Assembly: GCA_000499405.2 (NCBI GenBank)
Contig: HG738140.1
Span: forward strand, 9,389,560-9,453,559
DNA: 64,000 nt
Reading direction: 5' to 3'
From: Onchocerca volvulus
Taxonomy: Eukaryota; Nematoda; Chromadorea; Rhabditida; Onchocercidae
Shown: piece after piece, positions 41,259 through 53,570 of the stretch
Position numbering within the stretch: position 1 is the stretch's first letter
Layout: the number at the start of each line of letters is the position of its first letter
The notes under the pieces: generated by a model
What the model was told of the DNA's origin: nothing
The model's database searches: none
What the model saw: the letters and a program-made list of their open reading frames with translations, nothing else
Program-made: the position numbers and the translations under genes

Positions 41259-41816
41259 TCAAATGTCGGGTAAAGGTATAAACAACAAATCGCCGTTTAC
41301 TACTGTCATAATAGAAGTCCGTCGACTTGTCACAGCAAAAGAAACAAAGTTAATGTTCTTATCCTCAGGACAGCCCCAATAGTGATAATACCGATCAATA
41401 ATCAACCCTTCTGTCCTTGGTACGGCTATTTTCAGGTTCGAAAAGAGCAATGGTGAAGTCCGCACGCACCTTGACAACACAACCATTTTCTTCGTTCTAC
41501 GTTGACAACGCCGGAAATGTGAATGACCAACACAACAATAGAACTCTTCCACTGACCAAACAATCATAATACTATACGCATGAATCGATTTCGAACTTGT
41601 GTCAATAAAATCCAAATGATAAAGAACGCAACGTTCATTTCGATCGCAAAACAGATCAGCTGTATCAATTTCTGTGAAATCAAGTACTTCATATTATCTT
41701 TGTTTACAAATTCTTGAAGATACTAGAGCAACATTACTTGCTGCTAATACTAATATCACTTGATATGATCAAGCTCAAAATTTCCTCTAACAACTTCGGA
41801 GGATGTGCTTGATAAT
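41259..41816 (-). CDS. 3' end of an unidentified Cys-containing protein
   Basis: The terminal exon 41671-41259 follows a TTTCACAG acceptor and encodes about 136 residues up to TGA. Visible features include DLFCDRNERC, FYCCVGHSHFRRC and YYHYWGCPEDKN. A small preceding exon (41816-41760; YQAHPPKLLEEILSLIIS) joins it with matching phase across an 88-base intron. Cysteine spacing suggests an extracellular or secreted domain, but no family is recognised. Earlier exons must lie upstream on the minus strand; the isolated exon at 45932-45799 is one candidate. The terminal exon is well supported by its length, composition and acceptor. The small exon is weaker. Confidence 0.5.
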
Positions 41817-44800
41817 CTTCAGAAAAAAAAAAGAAGAAAAAATACGTAAAATGGTCGAGTTATTGGTAGCAGTCGTCATTAGAATAATAAAAATTAAGAA
41901 AAGAATGAGCTAGATCTATTATATATTTATTTTTCAAAAGAAGTAAAAAGTTTTCGTTGGTTGCTGCTTAGAAAGTATTGTTCTTTGTCTACTTTTTCCG
42001 AATACGATTGTTTCTTTGTTTAATTTTGTCGAGATAACGAAACTGGGAAACGAAATTTCCTGAGAATTCAGGATAATAGGAAAAAGAAAGATTCTTCATA
42101 ATATCACCATGAATACATACTGCAACAGCTTCTTCCAATCTTAAAGTCCAGACGAATAAACACTTTGAATTTTAAAAATAGACGACTCGAAGGTCAGGTA
42201 GAAAAAAATTCGACAGATTCAAATGATTTCTCTGATAAAATGATAGGAGAATGGCATGAGAAGTTATTCCTTCTTCTGCTTATGCTATTTAGCAATTTTT
42301 TTAAGTAAAAGAAATGAACAACGTCGAAATTATTGATGAAATCTCGTAACAGAAATAAATAAATGAGGCTTAATAGAAAAGCCCAAATAATTTGAAAAAC
42401 AATTCAATTTTAAAACAAATTCTGACTCAAATTCTAGTTTGGATCAAAAATGAAAAACTTTGATTCGAGTTTTTAAAAAAAAATTTTGAAAGAACTTTGG
42501 TTTTCAAATTAAAATTTGATTTAAAATCAATCGTGTTTTCGGCAAAATTTTCAATACAGTACAGCTTGAATTTGAAAATTTTTAGATTTTCCAGCAAGAC
42601 ATGATAAATAAGCTTTTAAGATAAAAACTTAAATTTAAGAAATTGTTTCTTAAAACCAAAATGAAAGTGACAATCAAATATAAATTGATCACGAAAAACA
42701 TTAAAATATTGTAGATGAAAACCAATCCTTGGAATATTCTAGATTAGTGATAAATCCAGAAGTGTTATGATACTCCACACAATACAACTCCTCACCTCAT
42801 GGCGGATTAATATGAAAATAGGAAATATGCCATGAATATGTTCCGTCTAAAAATGGAAAACTTAGAACTTAAAAGAATACTTCAAATTGGAAAACTTTGA
42901 AATGATGATAACCAGTCTGGTCGGGTATTTGTGCGACACATGGTGAAATGGCTGTTTTGGTCGGTTTGGAAACAGAAAGGAAATAAGGACACAGCAACCA
43001 TTTCGGTGACAGCGATTGCTGCTGTTATCCAGTTCCTTCTCATATTGCCGTACCGAGAAACATAAATCAATAAAGATAATCAAATTTCGGAAATTAATGA
43101 TCGATGACTCAAATTTTGAAAATCAAAAAAGAAAAATCAAACTGAAAAAATCATTAAACACTCCTATTGCAGCCCAATTTTTGACGATACTTGCTAAAAG
43201 TTGCATACTATGTCACTTAACATTTTAAATTTATAACTGGATGCGATCGAACAATAGTAAGAAAGATTTTGTAAAAGATAATCTAAGATTTTCATGAAAG
43301 TATTATCGAGAAAGGTTGTTATGAAGGAGTTTTACTATCAATTTTTGTCACGTATTTTGGAAAATTGTATTAAAATTCATGTCATATATTAAAATTCATA
43401 TGAATTCCAATTCATTAAAATTCATATTAAAAAAAAATTAAAGCTTTAAGAGGTAAATTTAGAAATAAAGAAATTATCCAAAAAGTTCTCTTCTCGATAG
43501 TTAATAATCAGCGATGCAGAAGACTGCCATTTGACTTTCATAAATTTCAGCTGCATTAGATAACAATTCGAAAAATTTCAGATTATTACTTTTTTTTTTT
43601 TTTGGATAGTTTAAACTACAAAATCGCTAGTAATGTATCGAATAATGTTTAAACTGAAAAGTTTATTAACAACACATGCTGCTTAAACAATATTTGTGAA
43701 AAAATCATTTTCTGATATTGCCTCTAATCTAGTCGTTGTTCTGCGCTAGTAAAATTCAAAATTAGACGGATGGAAAGCTTCTTAACCATCATTCTAAATG
43801 CATTATAACGAAGAACGATTACCAAGAATTCAATAAAGATCTGAATATAGTTGTTACAGAAAATCGATTCAAATCTAATTTCGTTTAATTTTATATCTTA
43901 ATGAAAATTGCCAATGTTCTCGAGATGCATAAAAGAAACAGAGAATTTTATCAAGAATTAATAGTTCAGAAATTCGAAAATTTGCACTTGGGTTAACTGT
44001 TTAAAAAAACTGAAAATTCGCATTTGAATTAGAAAAAGTTTTTTTAAATCATCAGCTTTGGACTTTAATATGTAACATTTTATTTTAATAAGAGAGAAAT
44101 CTGATGAAAAAGAAAATTTTCCTGGAACTAAGATTTTCCATTCAATTCCAATAATAAAAGATTCGCTCAAATGCATTCATTCTTGACCGAGCACCTAGTT
44201 TACCTTTAATGTCTATCTCTTCTGTACATCTTTACATCTTCCATCTATAATTACCAACTTTGTATCATATAATTCATTCTTAAAGGGAACCATTTTATCT
44301 AATTAGATTTTTTTATACTTGACGTAATTTGAAAAAAGTAGAAGAAAGAAGAGCTGATATACCAACTTAAATCGATCGTTGATTATATGCGATTTTCGTT
44401 CGCGATAAAAATTTTGCCTCGACTTAAAAAATTTCCACTCCATTGTGACAACACATCAACTTCATTCACAATTTTTAACGACAGTTACGAAAATTAACCC
44501 TATTTACACCGCAAAATGCAAATTCGACCGTAAATTATGAGAATTTGTCATCGGGCTGCAAAATAAGATAAACTTGAAAAAATTTACAAATCCGAACAAA
44601 AGAAATTGAAAGCCAAGAAAAAGATCAAAGAAAATGCATTTTGGTACTAAACTTTAATTCCATTTCTATTGTAAAAAAAAACCAATTCTAATTCTATCCA
44701 ACGCTCTCAAAATTCTTTTTCTTTTATTTAAATAAATAGCATTTCAATCGAAAGATTCTTCATCAATTTAAAAATACATCTAGCCAATATTTAGTTGAAA

Positions 44801-45798
44801 ATTTTATTCGAATTATTTAAAATATTACTTAAAAAGCTCCTTTTGAATCAAAATGAATAATTAAATTTGATAAATATGGTACAATATTTACAAATTTTGA
44901 ATAGCTATAGTTAGAAAATTGTTTGTGCAAGCGATTTAATTTAATAATTATTTTAAAAAAATCTTAAAAAATGTATTATTTGATTATATTAAAAAAAAGA
45001 TTTGTAGTAGGGAGAAGAGAGCTGTCCGAATTTTCCAAACAGTACGGTTCAACAACAACCCTTTTCAATCGTACTGTGAAGGTCATAACTCCGCGGGGGG
45101 TGTTGGTAGGAGAAAGGTTACCAAAAAATCATTCGTCGTCTCATTGCCTAATCTGGTACTAAGATCTATCGGCCATTTTCAACAAGGAAAATTGGGGAAA
45201 AAAGATTTCGTAGATGTCTATCATCATTTTCCATATAAATTTTCCAGCATCAATTCAGTTTTTATAAATGTTTTAAGAAAAAATTATTTTATAGTTGAAG
45301 AAAATCTGAACTTCTACGAAGATAGTGTCTTTCTGAATTTTCAAATACTTCTTCATTTTTTAACTTAAGCCATCGACCTAGGATTAAAGTTATATTCTGT
45401 TCTAATTCATTCATTCCAACGAATTATTGATTTTTCTAGAGTCTTATTTCAATTGAATAAAATACTAGTACAAGTGGTCGTTGGTTATTCTTTTTTTTAT
45501 AGTATTCATTTTTCAAAAAGTTTTGTAAATCAAATGGTACTGATGGTCAAAGAAAATGAGAATTTTGTTTGAAAACGATAATCCACTCAACTTCACGAAA
45601 ATCTATTCAATCCAATTCGTTTAAAGGTGCAAAAATCAAAGAACATCACGAAAACGTAAAAATTTTTGAGAAGATTCCCTTGTCGGCTTCCAGCTGGTAT
45701 AACCGGAAAATTTTTCGGAAAAATATTTGTTGTGCGATTCTTCCGCTAATTTTCTGATAGTACTTTCTGCATAATAACAGAAAAATATAAATATTTAC
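41817..45798. other. Large AT-rich stretch with two coding-like islands
   Basis: This is probably intron or spacer of the unidentified minus-strand gene. An island at about 42900-43070 is open in two minus frames (for example TAAIAVTEMVAVSLFPF) and one plus frame (HMVKWLFWSVWKQ). A second at 45010-45170 is open in several plus frames. It carries an 8-bp inverted repeat, ACAGTACG (45039-45046) and CGTACTGT (45070-45077), followed by a run CCGCGGGGGG. Strand and phase cannot be fixed for either. A perfectly repetitive AAATTCAT patch lies near 43375-43430. Confidence 0.35.
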
Positions 45799-45932
45799 AT
45801 CGGTCTGTTCAGTTTCTTGAATGCTATTAAAACTAGAATTAATGAAGTGATTGATCATTAACGGCGCCGTTTGCTTCATCACAATTCTCTTAATCAATAG
45901 CTTCATTTTTTCGATTAAATTCTTGGTGCTAT
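45799..45932 (-). CDS. Isolated internal exon of an unidentified gene
   Basis: A good acceptor (ATTTTCTTAG) at 45933 precedes 44 codons (STKNLIEKMKLLIKRIVMKQ... to IQETEQTD) and a GTAAAT donor at 45798. The segment is amphipathic and basic in its first half. It enters in phase 1 and leaves in phase 0. No compatible partner exon was found within reach, so its gene is undefined. It may belong with the exons at 41.3-41.8 kb on the same strand. Confidence 0.4.
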
Positions 45933-47281
45933 CTAAGAAAATATAGGATTGCTATGATAAAAAGACATTACACAGTCATATAATATGTTGAAATAAGAAG
46001 TCTGAGTCGATCATAAATAGAAAATGAGAGTCATTCAGAAGCTGTAGGAATACTGAAAGTGTTCACAGGTTTTGATTCTTGAAATCTCGTAAAATTCATG
46101 TGATGATCAAAAATTTCTTAGGATGATGTTAGAAAAATGGAATAAATTTGGCATCAAACAAATTTTCTGTTGGTTAACATAAAAAATTCTGCTCAAATAA
46201 AACGCATCTTAATTTCATTCACATACAAAATTGACATTCTGTTGAGGTTCAAAATTGATGAGATGGCAGATTCAGGCCTGATTTACATCATGCAGGTCAC
46301 AAATTGTATCATCGCAATATGAAAGATCGATTGTCATAACTAACTGCAAAACTAACGAAAAAAAAAAAATTTTGGAAAATAAAAATGTGAATTCCATAAC
46401 GCAATGCGATTGAACAAATAGATGCATAGGAGGAAAATGCAGGACATATCTTTACTCACTCATTCCTGAAACTGACCAACCTCATTTTTCGCATAATCGA
46501 TCGACTGAATTCATTTTTCCATCCCCCACTTTTCTGCTATTTCAAAATTCGAATTATTTAGTTAATATTCATAGCAAAAATCAATTACAAACAGGTAATT
46601 GATGACATTAGAACAAAAGATAAGATTCTTCAAATTCCCCGAATACTGTGACTTTGCTCTAATCGAAATGCAACTTCACACGAAATTTAGCTATTGCTTT
46701 CACGACCGATAAATTTTTCAACATACAGTATCCATATATAGTAAAGTAGACTACTTTTTATATGAAAGATCAAGGCGATGTATCCTGAAAATTTTTTGTC
46801 GTAATCTTATCGTAAAAAGAAAAATCAAAAATATAAAATCTAAGAGCTTGTAAAATTACAAGACTATTAGATTTGAAGAGAGCAATCCGCAGCATAATTT
46901 TATTGATATTTATATAAGATCGACCATAGTTTAGAAATGAATGTCAATAATAACTTTCGATGGATGTCACAACGACCACTCTTTGATTATTTTGATATAC
47001 TATCATATTTTTCCACGTAAGCCTTGAATTACGAAAAATCTTTTCATCTTTGCTAAACGTCTAAAGAAGAACTGAACTGTGCCAGCCAAACCAAGCATTT
47101 AAAGGCTAACATTTCCATCGAACTGCTTGAACAGTATGAATATCAATTATAGCATTTCAATTTAAATTTCTGATCTTTTTGTTGAAGTAGCGAGCATTAA
47201 ATGAGTAACACCAGAAAATGAGAGTTATTATAAATCGGAAGCAAATATACTGGCAAGAACAAATGAATTGCACCAATCAGC

Positions 47282-47292
47282 TTTATTTTATT
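47282..47292 (-). terminator. Overlapping polyadenylation signals of the protease gene
   Basis: On the minus strand AATAAAATAAA begins about 20 bases after the protease stop codon. A signal so close to the stop, in duplicate, supports this as the true 3' end. Confidence 0.65.
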
Positions 47293-47312
47293 TAAATAAC
47301 TTTGGTCATGCA

Positions 47313-50300
47313 TCATAATGCAATGGTTTCTTCTCCGTTGAAAAATAAATGATACTTCATAGTTTTATGCGATTCTGCGTTCTCCTGTTGCGTTGTCGCA
47401 AATTCTTTCTGTGTTACGCAAACATTATCACTGGGGAAAGCCTTTCGTGGCACTAATGGCTTACGACAGATATCAAGACGATTTCTGGCTTTTCTCAGAT
47501 TTTGAATTTGCTGTTTCCTGAAAACTTAGAGTGGAAAGAGTTGATTGGAATGTTAGTAAATTCAAGCAATATGGAATTAATTTGAAAAGGAATTGCATGC
47601 GAAATTTTTATTGCACAAAATTTCTTTTCTCTTCGCTTTTTACTCCATATAATCTTTAAAATTAAAAATGCATTACTTTATCTCGAAATAAATGCAAGTA
47701 AAACAACCTTTCTTTTGTAACACAAACATAGTCATAAGGATCGATCATTCTCCAAACGTATCCATCATGGCAAGCATTCATACCAAACGTCAACAAATCT
47801 TTGAAAAATCTAAAAAGCTTAGCTTTCATGTAAATTTCACCAAATTGTATCCCTCATTACCCACTAATAACTTCCGATAATTAACCAGTTCTGGCTACAT
47901 CATTTTTTGTAACTTGATATTGAAAAGAGGTTTCGGGTTAAGAAGATTAAATATCATGAACTGTTGAACTGGAAATGTTATCATGACTAAATCTTTTAAT
48001 ACATACCTCTTTTCTTCACACCGTAAAATTTTAGTAGAATGTGTTCCATTCGAAAGACTATATTGTGTCGTTTCATTCGTGTCCTTCGTTAAGTGCCTTT
48101 GTGTTTTTGTGCTTCTACAAGACATCTGAAATTTTTTTGAAATGGGTAATTGAAAAATCAAATCGCTTGATCTGAGACATGTAAAATAGTCTTTTTAATT
48201 TTTCCATTACAGCAACCATTAATCTTCTGAAAAAGCATTCTCTTACATTCTTCCATACATTGCACAAAAATGAAAACGATTTTTTACTGGATTGAATGTC
48301 GAGTTGATTAGTAAAATGGCAATTTGTCGCTGTCTGTCAATCCTCTCTACACGTAATTTAATGGCTGGATGGACTTCAGGACTGTCTTGCTCAAGGAAGT
48401 GCATCCATTCGGTACCAACCATCAACTCATCATAATCTTTGCTATGTGTGACTATGGTTGAATAGTAATTTGTTCCTTTTCGATCAACTTTATGTATTAT
48501 AATCGCTTCCTGTAAATACCGCACAAAATGCTGCTGCTAATTACAAGGGAACTTTCCCAGTTCAATTCTGAACTCTAATATTTCATATTTTAACTGAAAC
48601 CTGCATGATGCCAGAATCATAATTAACTGGTGTCCGAAATTCCAAGGTGAAAACATTGGCAGGATTGTTTCTGTCAAATGGCACCATCACCAGAAGCCAG
48701 TCGTTAGTCCATGCGTGAGGAATGCTTAATGATGACAGTCGTATCATTGAACTGCTTCTACCATCTCTACAGCATTATCTATTAATTTATTTAATTCCAC
48801 TTTCATCAAATTATTTCATTAGTGGACTTCATTCTGACAAAAGTAGACTTCATGATTTCTGACCAGATATTGTCACATAAAGCATTCATCACATTATTTC
48901 ATCAAACATTTTGCACATTTAAGATCAGTTTGAAAAAAAAAGAAAACCTTCCAAAATAAAGGATCCGATTACTGGGTAGCCAGCCAAGGTAATCAAGATG
49001 TGGTCCATTTAGGCCTGGTCCACTAAAGCCATATCGAGATTTATGCATCCAAGCATTCGCTGTACTCATCAAATCATAGTGATCATCATATTCGCCTGTA
49101 TGTGAGTTTGGAAAGATCTAAACAGTTATTGCATCGTTTTAATTCAAATAGCAAATTTACACTTTTCCTCTCAATATGTAATTTGTGGCACTGTTGTTCT
49201 TCACAAATTGCATATCAAAAGAAAAAGTGAACTTATAAATTCTCAAAGTGTAAATTATGAATTTATAGAATTTATAAACTTTTATAAACATCTATAAATT
49301 CTCGGGATATAAAAGCTTTTTTCTTGCTTTTAATGAAAAAGATATATGCATAGATGGAAAAGTTAGTAGACAAATTTATCAATTGCATGATTCACTTTTG
49401 ATTGATTAATTAATTGATAAATGGATAAAATGATAATTGGGCTCAAATAACTGGATTTTTCTAAATAAAAAAAAAAATTAAAATTATACATTTTCCAAAC
49501 TATATTACTAATTCTTCAATAATATATAAGCTTTCGAAAAGTCCATATCCAGATTAAATTTGGCCAATTTTTGTTTTCAGTAGGAGCACAAAAACATAAT
49601 TCATACATATGTCATCATACTTTAATAATTAATCAACTTACGTTAATTTTACGGTCGCTATAGGAATGCCCGATATGGAAACTATGTACCATTTCATGAG
49701 CAAGCACCGAACTGAAGGATAATCGAGGTGTGATCAGGACACCATCTTCCTTGCCATACATTGCTCCATGTTCCGCGTTCAGTATCGTTATCTTTCTCTT
49801 ATTTAATTTAGTCTTTCGTGCAGCAAATTCAACACATAATTGCTTGGCTTTAATAAAAAACTGAAATGGAATTTGAATTTGCCCAAAAATTGTCTTAAGT
49901 TAATTGTTTCAGTTCTAACTTTCATATTTTTTAGCCAACAATACAAAATTAGAACTTACAAGTGTGTTGAAGCTGTTATCTTTCCAAAGAGTTTTATCCA
50001 TTAAAGCCATCAATCTCACTTGTTGTACTGTCCACGGAAGTGTCATCCAGCCTAATACCTCTGTATCCGTTATAGTATAAATTCCATTCGATACATCCAT
50101 AAAATACTTTGCAATGGTACCTGAAAAGAGGAAAAATATGGTATTTTTAATACAGCATGTTTAAAAGTTCCACTGCAAATCTTTAAAAGTTCCATTGCAT
50201 TGGAAAATTAAATTTTAAACATTTAGAAATTATTTTCGGTCTACTTCCAAAAACTTGTGATTTTATTCCAGAAATTTCAAATAAGCTAAGGAAATGTTGC

Positions 50301-51134
50301 GAAATGCTTGGCCATCAAGTGACCAGTTAAATTATTGGAGGAAATTATCAGTGTAATCTTCTGTCCGAAAATTATGCGTAACCATAGCCAGCATTGAAGG
50401 CACTGTGTCGCAGAGCATATTCAAAGAGGCAAGTAAGTCACTTCATCTTAAATAAGCACAACAGTTGTTATTTTTTAAAAAAATCAGTCGTTTTTTCTTA
50501 CAACAAAATCATTCCTTTCATTCCGATTATACTTTCACCTCACTTTTTTCTAGCTTCTGACGATTCCTGAACAGTAAATATCACTTGCTAGTAAAATTAT
50601 CAGTAGTGCACTAATATCAACGAATTATCGAAAATGAAAAAATACGGATTTTCATAGCATGTTGAGAAACTTTTCCATATTTGACATCTTTATTGGTTCA
50701 AATTTCAATACTTCAATAAGAGACGCTAAGATGAAAGGATGGATAAATGGATGATCATTTGACAGGTTACCGGTAAGGAACAGTTACCAGAAATATAGTT
50801 CTTGAGGAATAAGATATAATGGAGAATTTTCGGGATCATTCAGCTTCAGTGATTCGATTTAAATGCTTTCGAAATCAGATATTATTCACTTCGATTTCAT
50901 ACAAACAGTAAATAAATGAATACCTGCGCCGGAACCAGTCATCCATTTCTGATACCATTCACGTGTTCGGGGCTCATATTTCGCTGTATCAGCAAATTTG
51001 CATAATATTACTGACCAGGGTTCGTTGGCACGTTGTGGTATTGCAGTAGTATAAAAATTGCAGCGATTGTAACGGATGAAAAACAGCAACGTCAACAGTT
51101 GGACCAATATCAGCGTATGATCATTGATTGGCAT
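47313..51134 (-). CDS. Secreted metzincin-like zinc protease with C-terminal Cys repeats
   Basis: Nine minus-strand exons (51134-50924, 50120-49960, 49860-49642, 49117-48948, 48766-48601, 48509-48288, 48125-48007, 47809-47708, 47517-47313) give 524 residues. A signal peptide (HTLILVQLLTLLFFI) begins the protein. The zinc site HEMVHSFHIGH (179-189) has the HExxHxxxxxH spacing of metzincins, with His where Gly is usual at the eighth place, and a Met-turn YDLMST follows (Met about 214). GEYDDHYDLMSTANAWM and LNGPHLDYLGWLP match the style of gametolysin/M6-M11-like peptidases. The tail has two repeats with the same Cys spacing: CHDGYVWRMIDPYDYVCVT (Cys 436/452) and CRKPLVPRKAFPSDNVCVT (474/490). 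Function: extracellular proteolysis, substrate unknown. Exon 6 could instead read through to a stop at 48243, leaving the tail as a separate downstream gene. I prefer one gene because the tail lacks its own signal peptide while carrying a secreted-type repeat. Confidence 0.85.
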
Positions 51135-52886
51135 ATGATCGTATCAATTCAGAATCGCCGCAGCAACTAATTCATCTTTAATAAAAGAAAAAAAAAACAA
51201 AAGAAAAAAAAACAAAAAACAAAAAAAACAAACAAATTATAGAATGTGAATGTTTGGAGAGATGGCAGCACTGAAAATTGTATTGTAAATGAGTGAAATT
51301 GACATTTTATGTCAAAATTTTTTGATTGTTAAGATCAATTCTAAGCAAATTTTCTCAAATAGCATAAAAATAATATTGTCAACAAGCGACCAAGTTCGTT
51401 GGAATAAGCTTGGTACAAGATAACAAAAAATAACAGTTCCTTGCACATTAATCTAATTACTCAAGCATTTATGATTTATTTATGTCGAAAATACTAGTAG
51501 TAAACTTGACGATATTCCGAATATAACCGATGGGTAACATAATCGAGAATATAACCGACGGTATTTCGAATATAACAGGTGAAATATTTGTAATGTAACA
51601 AAATAGGGAGAGGATTTGAAAAAGATTTCTAAATTAATGAACTCCGTTCTCAACATGCAGGACAAATAAGAATAATCGAAATTAGAAACATATAATACTT
51701 TTTGCTTGTAAAAACTTAACAAAAATTTTCCTTTATAATAATGTTTGCATAACAGTTAATGTAATTAATCAATAGGAGTTGATAACTTTCAGAATTAGTA
51801 ACTACCTTTCATGATTGATAATTGCCTCTCAAATTAAGATGCAATTCCTATTTAAAACATAAAATTATTTCATATTATCTTATGAGATACTGTGATGCAG
51901 CATATTTCAATATAAATATCGAAAAGAATAAAACTTCCATTTTTAAATATATATTTTAACTGTATTCGATTTTATCAGAGATGAACTTCATATGTATGAA
52001 TCAATGTGCAAAAAAAAAGAATGAATGAAGATGTGTAGTACCTCTCGTCAATTAAAAGGAAAAGTTCCAGGGATTGTATTCAGTAGTGAATAACGCAAAA
52101 ATCAATTCACCAGAATATAACGGCGTAATTTGAAAAATTCTTTTATTTTTTAAAATATACGGAAAAGTCGAAATTACAACTTGAAAAAAAGGAGTATATA
52201 TGATGTTACTGTTTCCATATAAATCTTTCCTCAACTTTTAAAACTTTACTAAATAATTCATAATTTAACGAAATAATTTTAATTCCATTAATTTTACACA
52301 GTTAATTTTTCTCGACGAAATTATTTCGCCAGAATTTTCATCTTCTTGCACTGCTTGAGTAGAACAAGTATTCTGCGAAAAGTTGTTCTTTGTTCTCTTC
52401 AAATTTGAATCTGCTTTTAATTTGAAGATTTATGGGATCAAGATCAATTTGAATATAAAGAAGAAATTAGTTGTCAGAAAATATAAACCAAAAAATGATT
52501 TACTCATGTTAATTTGTATAAAATACTAAATTCGCCTGTATGAGTGACGAATCGGAATGATATAGTATCACAGACTTTATCAAATAATTTCAATTTCTTT
52601 TCTGACTATCAAATTCCTTTCGAAGGAAATTAATGGTCTTGAAAAGAACAACAATCAAAGCTAAATCTGAATATAAAATATTTCGCAATGAATTGATATG
52701 CAATATAAATATAAGCAAAGATTGCATTTCATCGTCTTAGAATAAATTTCTATATATAATCGGAAAAGAAACTGGAATACTTTGATAAAACTCTTATGCG
52801 ATATTTCTTGAAAAACAGTTACTGTAGTAGCTCGACACAAAACAAACAAAATTTGATCGAATGTTAAATTATTAACATTTTTTCAG
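51135..52886. other. AT-rich spacer
   Basis: This is 5' flank of the protease gene. It contains A-rich runs at about 51181-51236 and a three-copy imperfect repeat near 51.5 kb. Short minus-strand frames are low complexity. No gene or RNA is supported. Confidence 0.5.
51513..51580. repeat. Imperfect GAATATAACCGA direct repeat
   Basis: Three spaced copies of the core GAATATAAC(C/A)G lie at about 51519-51530, 51547-51558 and 51568-51578, with partly conserved flanks. The copies are diverged and short. Confidence 0.6.
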
Positions 52887-53570
52887 GACACTTCAAATAC
52901 TTTGCCTACAAAAAGAGGTTTTGATCAGTATCGATTGTTCTTAGATAAAATAGTACAAGAAAGCTGGACGCAATGTGGCTTATTTATTTCTTTATCCGTT
53001 TGTAAACGTACTAAAAATCTTAACAAAGGGCGTAACCGAAAATTTTTGCTAAAATATATCTCTTACATATTGCACATTGCATGGGTATTTTCATGCATAC
53101 AAATAATTCAACATCAAATATTTCAAGAATCCACTGATTTCATCGGTTCACGATATGTATTTCTAATTAAGCTAAATTTAATGAATAATTCAAGGAAGGG
53201 AAGCTTAGAATTTGATTGTAATCAAAAATGAAAATTACCAGCTAGAAACCTCAGTATTCATTAATATAAATAATTTAAACGAGATAAACAAGTTTGTAAC
53301 GAAAAGAAAACACATTTTGGGGGCTTATCAGTGGACAAACAGGTCGGTATCAGACAATGTTCACAAATGTGGTAATATTAGGTTATCAAACAAATGAAAT
53401 CCTTTCCGGCGACAGTTTTTACGAAGAGCAATTGATGAAGTTGAAAGAAATAATTTCAAATTATACGACTATCATCTATCACATTTTGCTTTTCGAAAAG
53501 ATTTTGCGCAGCAGTTCTTTCGGATATTGCCATTATTCATCATATATCATTTTAATTTTTCAAGAATGGT
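52887..53570 (+). pseudogene. Coding-like locus with frame changes, possible gene relic
   Basis: A strong acceptor (CATTTTTTCAG) precedes a frame encoding LPTKRGFDQYRLFLDKIVQE and on to WTQCGL. Further on, from about 53310, a second frame reads WGLISGQTGRYQTMFTNVV and GYQTNE. It then appears to continue in another frame as NPFRRQFLRRAIDEVERNNF, LYDYHLSHFAFRKDF and QQFFRILPLF before a stop. The change of frame falls inside continuous coding-like sequence with no room for a normal intron, so either a one-base disruption or an unrecognised splice must be present. I do not recognise the family. Part of the region is also open on the minus strand. Strand and status are provisional. Confidence 0.35.

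Noticed and set aside
47084..47150. Signal-peptide-like minus-strand start (MEMLAFKCLVWLAQFSSS)
   Set aside because: It stops after 21 codons with only a poor donor (GAC|GTTTAG) and no compatible next exon.
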